Shown: positions 1 to 5,983 of the stretch, piece after piece
How positions within the stretch are numbered: position 1 is the stretch's first letter
Layout of the letters: the number at the start of each line of letters is the position of its first letter
DNA from: VFKE01 sp043758025
Lineage (GTDB): Bacteria > Verrucomicrobiota > Verrucomicrobiia > Verrucomicrobiales > Verrucomicrobiaceae
Length of the DNA stretch: 9,937 bases
Reading direction: 5' to 3'
NCBI GenBank assembly: GCA_043758025.1
Contig: JAYVOH010000237.1
Coordinates: 1-9,937 of the forward strand
Translations under genes and position numbers: made by a program
Notes under the pieces: model-generated
What the model was told of the DNA's origin: nothing
Seen by the model: the letters and a program-made list of their open reading frames with translations, nothing else
Database searches by the model: none

Positions 1-602
1 CTGCCAGCGAAGCCACCGCCATCAACGGCAAATGGGTGGATGCGCCTGGCGACGCTTTGTTCAACGCCCTGCGCGAAGACATGGGCGAAGTGCCCGTCAT
101 TGCCGAAGACCTCGGCATCATCACGCCCGACGTGGTCGCGCTGCGGGATCAGCACGGACTGCCCGGCATGAAAGTCATGCAGTTCGCCTTCGGAGCCGAC
201 ACGCTGGCTGAGGAATATGTCCCGGAAAATTATCCCGAAAACTGCGTGGCCTACACCGGCACCCATGATAACGACACCGTGCTCGGCCTCTACCGCAGCG
301 AAGCCGGAGGTGCCACCACACGCACTCAGGAAATGGTGGATGCCGAACGTCGCACCATCCTGAACTACACCAAGACCGATGGCCGCGAATTGAACTGGGA
401 CTTCATCCAACATGTGTGGCAGAGTAAGGCGCAACTAGCCATCTGCCCGCTTCAGGATGTGCTCGGTTTGGCCAGCGAATCCCGCATGAATATCCCCGGC
501 CAAAGCGGCGAGTTCTGGAACTGGCGCTTCGAGTGGCAGCAAGTGACGGCGCATATTGAAGAACGCCTGAAGCAGGTGACCGGCGAGAGCGGGCGCTGCT
601 GA
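1..602 (+). CDS. malQ: 4-alpha-glucanotransferase (amylomaltase), C-terminal part, 5' end cut by window edge
   Basis: MalQ (GH77) transfers alpha-1,4-glucan segments between maltodextrins in the cytoplasm and serves maltose or glycogen metabolism. The frame is open from base 3, so about 199 residues of a roughly 500-residue family are present and the start lies outside the window. Family landmarks are visible in order: WVDAPGDALFNAL, AEDLGIITPDV (the acidic segment that carries a catalytic carboxylate in GH77), GLPGMKVMQFAF, YTGTHDNDT (conserved active-site His-Asp) and, near the end, SRMNIPGQ followed by a WNWRF segment. The protein stops at TGA 600-602, a normal place for the family although the last residues (TGESGRC) are not the usual tail. 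It converges on the toxin gene with 9 bp between the two stops. Identification is firm; nothing can be said of its operon upstream. Confidence 0.95.
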   Translation, partial: ASEATAINGKWVDAPGDALFNALREDMGEVPVIAEDLGIITPDVVALRDQHGLPGMKVMQFAFGADTLAEEYVPENYPENCVAYTGTHDNDTVLGLYRSEAGGATTRTQEMVDAERRTILNYTKTDGRELNWDFIQHVWQSKAQLAICPLQDVLGLASESRMNIPGQSGEFWNWRFEWQQVTAHIEERLKQVTGESGRC

Positions 603-611
603 TCGCCGCCT

Positions 612-995
612 TTAACACTTCGCAACCTGCGGCAGATGCTGAAAATGGTTGTCTGATGTGCAGAGAACGAGGTTGTGCTGGACGACGAGGGCGGCAATCC
701 ATAGATCGTCGGTCGGGATGGCAACGCCCTTCTTGCGAAGCTGAAGGTAGAGTTGCGCGTAGTGATGCGTCGTCTGTTCGTCGGGCAGGAGAACCGTGAC
801 TCGAGGGCTGCCGAGGAAACGCTGAAGGTTCGCAGCATTGGCGGATTTCTGGTTTCCGGCGGCCAATCCAGCGCGGAGTTCGCCGAGCACCATGAGCGGA
901 AGATGAATGTGGCGCGCGGCGCGGATGATCTCAACATGTCCCAGGTCGCCTCTCATGAAATCACTGTAGGCGTTGGTATCCAGCGCGACGTTCAC
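612..995 (-). CDS. PIN-domain ribonuclease toxin, VapC-like
   Basis: This is a 127-residue PIN-domain protein, the usual size for VapC-type toxins, which cleave RNA using Mg2+ bound by a cluster of acidic residues. The acidic set is visible: Asp6 (VALDTNAYSDF), Glu39 (LGELRAG), Asp96/Asp97 (IPTDDLWIAA) and Asp115 (CTSDNHF), so the toxin looks catalytically intact. I chose GTG 995 as start because AGGAGG lies 7 nt upstream and the start overlaps the antitoxin stop as GTGA. A GTG at 1001 in the same frame is possible but sits only 1 nt from that ribosome site. It follows the antitoxin gene and is the last gene of the minus-strand run. The RNA target cannot be told from sequence. Confidence 0.9.
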   Translation of the reverse strand: MNVALDTNAYSDFMRGDLGHVEIIRAARHIHLPLMVLGELRAGLAAGNQKSANAANLQRFLGSPRVTVLLPDEQTTHHYAQLYLQLRKKGVAIPTDDLWIAALVVQHNLVLCTSDNHFQHLPQVAKC

Positions 996-1240
996 TTCCA
1001 CGCCTCCTCGTCCACGCGCTCGAAGTCTGCGATGGCACGGTCAAACGCCCTGTCCTCCTGCCATGAGCCGACAAGAGCATCGAGGTCGGTGTGCTCGACC
1101 AGCTTTGCCTCGATCTCGAGGCCGCGCGCCAGCGCTTCGACGGCAACAGAATTGAGACTCTTTGCCTCCTGCTTCGCGCGCCGCCGCAAGGCGCGGTCGA
1201 TGGAGACAGGAACAGCCCGGATGGTGTATTGCGTGTTCAT
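992..1240 (-). CDS. Ribbon-helix-helix antitoxin, VapB/FitA-like
   Basis: This 82-residue protein is encoded directly before the PIN toxin and overlaps its start by 4 nt (GTGA), the classic antitoxin-toxin order. The N-terminal half (YTIRAVPVSIDRALRRRAKQ followed by SLNSVAVEALARG) fits a short beta strand plus two helices of the ribbon-helix-helix DNA-binding fold. The acidic, Trp-containing C-terminal half (LDALVGSWQEDRAFD to the final EEAWK) fits the segment that wraps around and blocks a PIN toxin. By family precedent the antitoxin, alone or with toxin, should repress its own promoter. It starts 27 bp after the stop of the DCC-family gene, so it may be read through from apt-glnD or use its own promoter within the end of that gene. 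No clear operator was found by eye. Confidence 0.85.
   Translation of the reverse strand: MNTQYTIRAVPVSIDRALRRRAKQEAKSLNSVAVEALARGLEIEAKLVEHTDLDALVGSWQEDRAFDRAIADFERVDEEAWK
1003..1008 (-). promoter_or_regulatory. Shine-Dalgarno site of the PIN toxin
   Basis: On the minus strand this reads AGGAGG, a full anti-16S match, inside the last codons of the antitoxin gene. It lies 7 nt before GTG 995 and decides that start over the upstream GTG 1001. It is the only perfect Shine-Dalgarno sequence I see in front of any gene in the window. Confidence 0.7.
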
Positions 1241-1267
1241 GACGATGTAACGCGCAGCCCTCGCTCC

Positions 1268-1672
1268 TCATTCCAAAAATCTCGCCCGCTGCTCCGGAGT
1301 CGGCATCATGCAGACGTCGGACTTCCCGAACCAGCGATAGCGGTTGCGGGCGATGAATCTATATACCGGATCGCGCAGCATACGCGGAACCAGCAAGAAC
1401 AGCGGAAACCATCGCCACGGCCAGGGCAGATGCCGGCAGACGCGCAACGCTGCATTGCTCTCGCACCACGCATGTCCGTCTTCGACCAAAACAAAACTGT
1501 CGAGCGAGGTTTCATCGAGTCCATGCCGCCGCATGATTGCCCTGCCCGCATCGGATTGCAGCGATGCAAGACGGAATATGCCGCGCGGGTCGCGCTTGAT
1601 GATGAACTGCACCGACCACGCACAGAGATGGCAGACGCCATCGAACAGAATGATGGGCGGGTCGCTCGTCAT
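1268..1672 (-). CDS. DCC family (DUF393) thiol-disulfide oxidoreductase-like protein
   Basis: A 134-residue small protein opening with IILFDGVCHLC, the signature DxxCxxC of the DCC/DUF393 family (Asp11, Cys14, Cys17), which has a predicted thioredoxin-like fold and presumed redox role. Further family-like features are the segment after the motif (IIKRDPRGIFRLASLQSDAG), the middle LVEDGHAWCESNAALRV and the C-terminal RDPVYRFIARNRYRWFG. A proline/tryptophan-rich hydrophobic stretch (HLPWPWRWFPLFLLVP) could associate with membrane or a partner. ATG 1672 is 3 nt from the glnD stop; the preceding GTG 1675 is an alternative start and would abut that stop exactly. Either way translation is probably coupled to glnD. 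The physiological substrate is unknown for this family and the neighbours do not suggest one. Confidence 0.88.
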   Translation of the reverse strand: MTSDPPIILFDGVCHLCAWSVQFIIKRDPRGIFRLASLQSDAGRAIMRRHGLDETSLDSFVLVEDGHAWCESNAALRVCRHLPWPWRWFPLFLLVPRMLRDPVYRFIARNRYRWFGKSDVCMMPTPEQRARFLE

Positions 1673-1675
1673 CAC

Positions 1676-4438
1676 TCACACGAAGACCGCGCGGTCCACA
1701 TCCTCCCTGAGTTTCAGCAGCAAATCGCGATCCGTAATTTTCTTTTCTTCATGGTTCTGAAGATAGAGAGCATCGAAGGCGACTCCTTTTTCGGTGTTGA
1801 TACGCGCATGGCAGACGCTGACGCCGAGGTGGCCGATGGCCATGAAAACATCATGAAGCAGGCCGATGCGGTCGATGGCCTGCAACTCCAGCACGGTGTG
1901 ATTCGGACTGAGTTCGTTGTTGAGATAAATGCGCTGCGGCAGTTCCGAGGCCACATCTTCCAGGCCTTTGTTCGTGCGGCGGTTCTCGGCAATGGGATCG
2001 CTGAAATCAAAGTGCGTGCTCTGGAATGCCTGTTCAATCATGCTCTGCACCCGCGCCTTGGTGCGTTCATTAGTGACCGGAGTGAAGTGGGGCGTGCAGA
2101 CCCGGAAGATGTCCAGCACCACGTCATCGGTGCGCTGGAAGAGATCGGCGGAGAGAATGTTGATGTTGTTCGCCGCGAGTGCGCCCGCGATGCGCGCGAG
2201 CAGCAGATGACGATCCCAGCAAACGATGTTGAGCACGCTGCATCCCTGCTCGGGGCGTTCATCCCATTCCAGCGTCGGCAGCAGGCCGGTGCCGGCGTCA
2301 TCCTCAACCAGTTTGCGGAAGAACTGACGATAGAGCCGGAGATGCCGAACGATGGTGGCCGCATCGCGGAAATTGAAATAGCTCCGCGGCATGTGGGTGA
2401 AGTGGGCCGCGGTCTCGTTTTCGTATCCCTCGCCAACAATGGCCATCACCTCAGTTTGCAGAACCTCGAGCGGAGCGGTCATGCTGCGCGTAAAGTCGGT
2501 GGGATCATCCAGATAACGCCGGACATTGCTGTAAAGCTGGCGCAGAAGACTCTCCTTCCAGTTCGTCCAACTGTGCTCGCTGGTGCCCTGGCTGTCGGCG
2601 CAGCTCATGACCATCAAGGCATCCAGGAAAGTCTGGTTGCGCACAATGCCGGCAAAGTCTTCAACCACCTGCGGATCATCGAGATTTTTCGTGGTGGCAA
2701 ATTTGAAAAGCGTGAGGTGATGATCCACCAGGAACATCAGCAGGCGGCGGCGCTCGCCTTTGATCTGAAGCCGGCGGCAGACGTGGCTGGCCAGGTTCGC
2801 GCTCTCATCGCTGTGCGTCAGCTTGTTAGCGGCGCGCCCGGAATCGTGCAGCAAGAGGGCCAGATAAAGCAGGCCCGGCTCCTGCATTTCACGGAAGAGC
2901 TTTTGATAAAATTCCATCCCCGCTCGCGGCGCTCCCGCGAGGTCATCAAGCCTGTCAATCGTGCGCAGCGTGTGTTCGTCTGCGGTGTAGCGATGAAAAA
3001 ATTCGTGCTGCACGAGGCAGGTCAGAGCGCCGAACTCAGGAAGGTAGCGGCCCAGGAAATCCACCCTGTGCATCTGGCGCAGCACGCGCGCGACATCGCC
3101 TTTGCAGGATAGGATGGCCTCGAAGCTTTCACGCACCGCCTTGCTGTAGCGGAAAGTCTGGTTGATCAATCCGTAGCTTTTCTGCACCAGCCGGTATAGC
3201 TCCGGGCTGAAGCGCAGATGACGCTGCTGGGTGTGCATGAAAATGCGCATCAAGCGCGATGGATCTTCTTTGAAGATGTGGTCATTCTCCGCATACAGAC
3301 GCTCGTTCTTGCTGATGAAGCCGTCGAATTTTTCCTGCTTGCCCGCGCGCCGCCGTGCGAGGAAGCCGCGCACACCGCGCTGCTCCTGCTCGAGGGTGTC
3401 GAGATGAAAGCGGTCCATCAGCTCATTGCCGCGCTGGAGAATGTTGCGCGTGTGCGTGTAGTAATCACGCATGAAAGCCTCGATGCGTTCCAGGATGCGC
3501 TTTTGGCGATAGCCCAGATTGGTGGCCACCGTGCCTTGAAGCCGCAGCGTAAGAAGGTCGTGCTCCCGCTTCTCGATGTAATGCATCTCCGTGCGCGTCC
3601 GCAGCAGGAACTCGTGCGCCTGGGTCAGTTCGCGCAGGGAGGTGGGCGTAAGCAGGCCCGGCTTGACCAGGTCGCGCAGGCGCGTGGTGCGTTGCTTGGC
3701 ATAAGCCGTCCAGAGCAAATTGTGATAATCACGCAGACCGCCGCAACCGGTCTTCACATTTGGCTCTTGAACAAAGGGAGTGTTTTCGTGCTTGGTGTGC
3801 CGCTCGCGCAGGTCTGCCTGACGCAGCCGCAGAAACGCGGATTCGTGGCCATTCATGCATTCACGGTCAAAGCGCTTCTTCAATTGGGCGAACGGCCGAT
3901 CGTCACCCGCCACCAGCCGCGATTCGATCAACGCGGTCTTCACCTGATTGTCGGCGTTGGCCAGAAGGAGCGTGTCGCCCACCGAGCGCGTGGAACTGTC
4001 GCCCACCTTGAATCCAACGTCCCAGAGCATGGTCAGAAATTGTGTGACCAATAATCCCACCACATCCGGCACCCGGTTGCCGTTGCCGGGCATGAGAAAG
4101 AGCATGTCCACATCACTGCATGGATTCATCTGCTCCCGACCGTAACCGCCTGTAGCGATAAGGCTCAGGGGCGTTTTACTGGCGGCGGCAAATTCCTCTC
4201 TGGCCGCAAGATGATTCCAAAGATGCATCAACGCCAGGTCCACCATGCCCGCCCGCTTCTCGCAAACTTCCACACCTCCACCTCCTGCGCGATGGAGCAT
4301 CCTCACACGCTCCTCACCAATCTTGCGGTAGCGTTTGATCGCGCGCTCCATCTCCTGATTCGAGCGCGGCTTACCCGCCGCCGGCACCAGCATTTCGCGC
4401 GCCAGTGCGGCTAGGGAGGGAAGGCGCGGAGTTGACAT
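1676..4438 (-). CDS. glnD: Bifunctional [protein-PII] uridylyltransferase / uridylyl-removing enzyme
   Basis: GlnD senses glutamine and adds UMP to, or removes it from, PII proteins, setting nitrogen assimilation. The 920-residue product has the full domain order. A nucleotidyltransferase domain carries GGYGREQMNPCSDVDMLFL at 97-115, with Asp109 and Asp111 as metal ligands, followed by the GlnD-type segment VKTGCGGLRDYHNLLW near 228-243. An HD hydrolase domain follows: YTADEHTLRTID near 484-495, His531-Asp532, VDHHLTL near 571-577, and CADSQGTSEHSWTNWKESLL near 613-632. Two C-terminal ACT domains lie at about 733-805 and 847-917. Length is normal. The HD core reads HDSGRAANKLTHSDE rather than the common HDIxKGRGGDHS, a modest divergence. 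The start ATG lies 9 bp after the apt stop with no Shine-Dalgarno sequence, so it is probably coupled to apt. No glnB or amtB is in the window. Confidence 0.96.
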   Translation of the reverse strand: MSTPRLPSLAALAREMLVPAAGKPRSNQEMERAIKRYRKIGEERVRMLHRAGGGGVEVCEKRAGMVDLALMHLWNHLAAREEFAAASKTPLSLIATGGYGREQMNPCSDVDMLFLMPGNGNRVPDVVGLLVTQFLTMLWDVGFKVGDSSTRSVGDTLLLANADNQVKTALIESRLVAGDDRPFAQLKKRFDRECMNGHESAFLRLRQADLRERHTKHENTPFVQEPNVKTGCGGLRDYHNLLWTAYAKQRTTRLRDLVKPGLLTPTSLRELTQAHEFLLRTRTEMHYIEKREHDLLTLRLQGTVATNLGYRQKRILERIEAFMRDYYTHTRNILQRGNELMDRFHLDTLEQEQRGVRGFLARRRAGKQEKFDGFISKNERLYAENDHIFKEDPSRLMRIFMHTQQRHLRFSPELYRLVQKSYGLINQTFRYSKAVRESFEAILSCKGDVARVLRQMHRVDFLGRYLPEFGALTCLVQHEFFHRYTADEHTLRTIDRLDDLAGAPRAGMEFYQKLFREMQEPGLLYLALLLHDSGRAANKLTHSDESANLASHVCRRLQIKGERRRLLMFLVDHHLTLFKFATTKNLDDPQVVEDFAGIVRNQTFLDALMVMSCADSQGTSEHSWTNWKESLLRQLYSNVRRYLDDPTDFTRSMTAPLEVLQTEVMAIVGEGYENETAAHFTHMPRSYFNFRDAATIVRHLRLYRQFFRKLVEDDAGTGLLPTLEWDERPEQGCSVLNIVCWDRHLLLARIAGALAANNINILSADLFQRTDDVVLDIFRVCTPHFTPVTNERTKARVQSMIEQAFQSTHFDFSDPIAENRRTNKGLEDVASELPQRIYLNNELSPNHTVLELQAIDRIGLLHDVFMAIGHLGVSVCHARINTEKGVAFDALYLQNHEEKKITDRDLLLKLREDVDRAVFV

Positions 4439-4459
4439 GTGGCACGATCAGAATGCCAC
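4439..4459 (-). promoter_or_regulatory. Small inverted repeat spanning the apt stop and glnD start
   Basis: On the minus strand GTGGCA and TGCCAC form a perfect 6-bp inverted repeat with a 9-nt loop that contains the apt stop codon. The second arm ends directly before the glnD ATG. In mRNA this hairpin would occupy the place where a Shine-Dalgarno sequence would be and would be opened by ribosomes finishing apt. This could couple glnD translation to apt. The function is inference; a 6-bp stem can arise by chance. Confidence 0.35.
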
Positions 4460-4981
4460 CACCGACTGCACCGGCCCGAACGGCTCCACTTTTTCCCGGC
4501 CCTCGAGAAATCCCAGTTCGATGAAAAAAACCGAGCCCAGCACATTTGCGCGCATCTCTGTCATCAGCTTCAATGCCGCGCCCGCCGTCCCGCCCGTGGC
4601 CAGCAGATCATCAGCCAGCAAAACATTTTCGCCGGGCGCGAGTGCGTCTTCGTGAATCTCCAATGAGGCCGTGCCGTATTCCAGTGAGTAATCGACTCCG
4701 CGAGTGCGCCACGGCAGCTTGCCTTTCTTCCGTGCGGGGATAAAACCGCAGCCCAGTCGTGCGGCGAGCAACGCCCCGAAGATGAATCCGCGCGCGTCGA
4801 TGCCCACTACCTTGTCAACGCGCTGGGTTCCAGCCATCTCCGCCATGGCATCAATGGCCAGCCGAAGAAGTTCCGGGTCCGACAACACCGGGGTGATGTC
4901 CTTGAAGACGACCCCCGGTTGCGGAAAGTCAGGCACATCGCGGATGGCGGAGCGGAGTCGGTCGAGAATGGCAGGAGACAT
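4448..4981 (-). CDS. apt: Adenine phosphoribosyltransferase
   Basis: APT makes AMP from adenine and PRPP in the cytoplasm (purine salvage). The 177-residue product has the family size. It carries DFPQPGVVFKDITPVLSDPE near 18-37, GIDARGFIFGALLAARLG with the RKKGKLPW loop, the LEYGTASLEIHEDAL segment and the PRPP-binding motif VLLADDLLATGGT. The frame stays open upstream to 5479, but that part is antisense to the hemX-like gene and does not resemble APT. MSPAILDRLRSAIRDVPDFPQPG matches the usual N-terminus, so I start at ATG 4981. An in-frame ATG at 5026 is an alternative that would add 15 residues. No Shine-Dalgarno sequence precedes either start. It appears to be the first gene of the apt-glnD-DCC run. 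Confidence 0.95.
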   Translation of the reverse strand: MSPAILDRLRSAIRDVPDFPQPGVVFKDITPVLSDPELLRLAIDAMAEMAGTQRVDKVVGIDARGFIFGALLAARLGCGFIPARKKGKLPWRTRGVDYSLEYGTASLEIHEDALAPGENVLLADDLLATGGTAGAALKLMTEMRANVLGSVFFIELGFLEGREKVEPFGPVQSVVAF

Positions 4982-5161
4982 AGGGTTGAAATCATCAACA
5001 AGACGAGCGTGAAACAAGCGTTTCATGCCCGACGGGTCAAGGCTTATCCGACGTCGCGAAATTGAGCACATACGTATTGCCTTCAAAGCAATCCCGCGCC
5101 CCGTATTCGCCACTCCCACGTATTCGACAACTTCCAAACTTTGCGCCAAGGTGCTTTCTTC
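4982..5161. promoter_or_regulatory. Divergent control region between apt and the hemX-like gene
   Basis: This 180-bp gap must hold the promoters for both the minus-strand apt run and the plus-strand heme operon. CGTATTCG occurs exactly twice as a direct repeat (5102-5109 and 5119-5126), with a related CGTATTGC at 5073-5080. A hairpin-like palindrome TGAAAC-AAGC-GTTTCA lies at 5010-5025. I cannot assign convincing -35/-10 boxes on either strand. AAGG at 5148-5151 is a weak ribosome-binding site for the hemX-like gene. The region's role is inferred from gene orientation; the motifs are direct observations. Confidence 0.55.
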
Positions 5162-5947
5162 ATGGACATTCCACGCCTCCTCATCGTGTTCTCCACCCTC
5201 GCCTTTCTCGGCGGGGTCGCCCACGCCATGGTCGCGCTGCGCGCAGGCAAGTGGCAGGAAAGCCGCTGGCATCTGCTGCCGATGGCGGTCGGTTTCATCT
5301 TCCAGAGCGCGTTTCTTTATCTGCGCGGTCAGCAACACGGACGCTGCCCGCTGACGAATCTTTTTGAAGCCTTCATCTTCATCGGCTGGTGCATCGTGCT
5401 GCTTTATTTCCTGGTCGGCGCCACGTATCGGCTGTCGCTGCTCGGCGTATTCACCGCGCCGATGGTGGCCTTGCTGCAAATCACCTCGCTGCTCTCGTCA
5501 ATTGATCAGGCTGTTCCCGCGCCACGAGAAAAAATCAACCCCTGGCTGGAGTTCCATGCCGCCGTGGCGCTCATCGCTTACGCTGCCTTCGCGCTCGCGT
5601 GCATCACCGGCGTGATGTTCCTGCTGCAAGACCGGCTGCTGAAAAAGCATCGCATCAATGCGCTCTTCCACCAGCTCCCACCCATCCATGATCTGTCCAA
5701 AGCCATCGTTCGCATGGTTTTCGTGGGCGTCGTGCTCCTAAGCCTGGCGATGACCGCATCCTTCCGCATCAACAAGCCCATTACGAGCGGCAAGATGCTC
5801 GTCGCGTGGATCGTGCTCGCGCTCTACATCGTCATCGCCCTGCTCATGTGGCGGCGCAGTCTCAGCGCCCGCCAGACCGCCTGGCTGGCCGTGCTCGGCT
5901 TCACGGTTCCTATTCTGTCCATGTGGATCGTAACCGCAAAACTCTAA
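5162..5947 (+). CDS. HemX/CcsA-like cytochrome c assembly family membrane protein
   Basis: A 261-residue integral membrane protein with about eight hydrophobic segments (roughly residues 6-26, 38-54, 67-86, 92-111, 132-155, 186-203, 213-233 and 240-258). It resembles the cytochrome c assembly/HemX family, whose members handle heme in the membrane or, as HemX in Bacillus, modulate HemA abundance. Family-like features are GRCPLTNLFEAFIFIGW (60-76) and a conserved-looking membrane histidine, His132, in LEFHAAVALIAYAAF, followed by a FLLQDRLLKKHRI loop. I do not see the Trp-rich WWD heme-handling motif of full CcsA/CcmF proteins, so HemX-type is the better call. ATG 5162 was chosen because AAGG lies about 10 nt upstream and the protein begins well there; a TTG at 5141 is in frame. 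Its place just before hemA supports a role in tetrapyrrole synthesis. Confidence 0.85.
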   Translation: MDIPRLLIVFSTLAFLGGVAHAMVALRAGKWQESRWHLLPMAVGFIFQSAFLYLRGQQHGRCPLTNLFEAFIFIGWCIVLLYFLVGATYRLSLLGVFTAPMVALLQITSLLSSIDQAVPAPREKINPWLEFHAAVALIAYAAFALACITGVMFLLQDRLLKKHRINALFHQLPPIHDLSKAIVRMVFVGVVLLSLAMTASFRINKPITSGKMLVAWIVLALYIVIALLMWRRSLSARQTAWLAVLGFTVPILSMWIVTAKL

Positions 5948-5950
5948 TCT

Positions 5951-5978
5951 CCTAACTCCTAACTCCTAACTCCTAACT
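5951..5978 (+). repeat. Heptanucleotide tandem repeat (CCTAACT)x4 before hemA
   Basis: Four perfect copies of CCTAACT fill most of the gap between the hemX-like stop (TAA 5945-5947) and the hemA ATG at 5984, preceded by a degenerate copy at 5944-5950 and followed by CCC. Each unit contains TAA, and because 7 is not a multiple of 3 the array closes all three forward frames. It is pyrimidine-rich and leaves no Shine-Dalgarno sequence for hemA. Copy-number change would shift the spacing between the two genes. Confidence 0.95.
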
Positions 5979-5983
5979 CCCAT

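Noticed and set aside
581..608. Hairpin CGGCGA/TCGCCG at the end of malQ as a terminator
   Set aside because: The 6-bp stem has a long loop and no T-run on either side, so it cannot be supported as an intrinsic terminator.
1091..3112. A 673-codon plus-strand open frame across the toxin-antitoxin, DCC and glnD genes
   Set aside because: It is antisense to well-identified genes with strong motifs and its translation resembles no family. Long antisense frames are expected opposite GC-rich coding sequence.
3218..4054. A 278-codon plus-strand open frame opposite glnD
   Set aside because: Antisense shadow of the GlnD nucleotidyltransferase region; no recognisable domain.
4982..5479. N-terminal extension of the apt frame to 343 residues
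   Set aside because: The extra part runs antisense through the hemX-like gene and has no APT homology pattern; the APT N-terminus begins at 4981.
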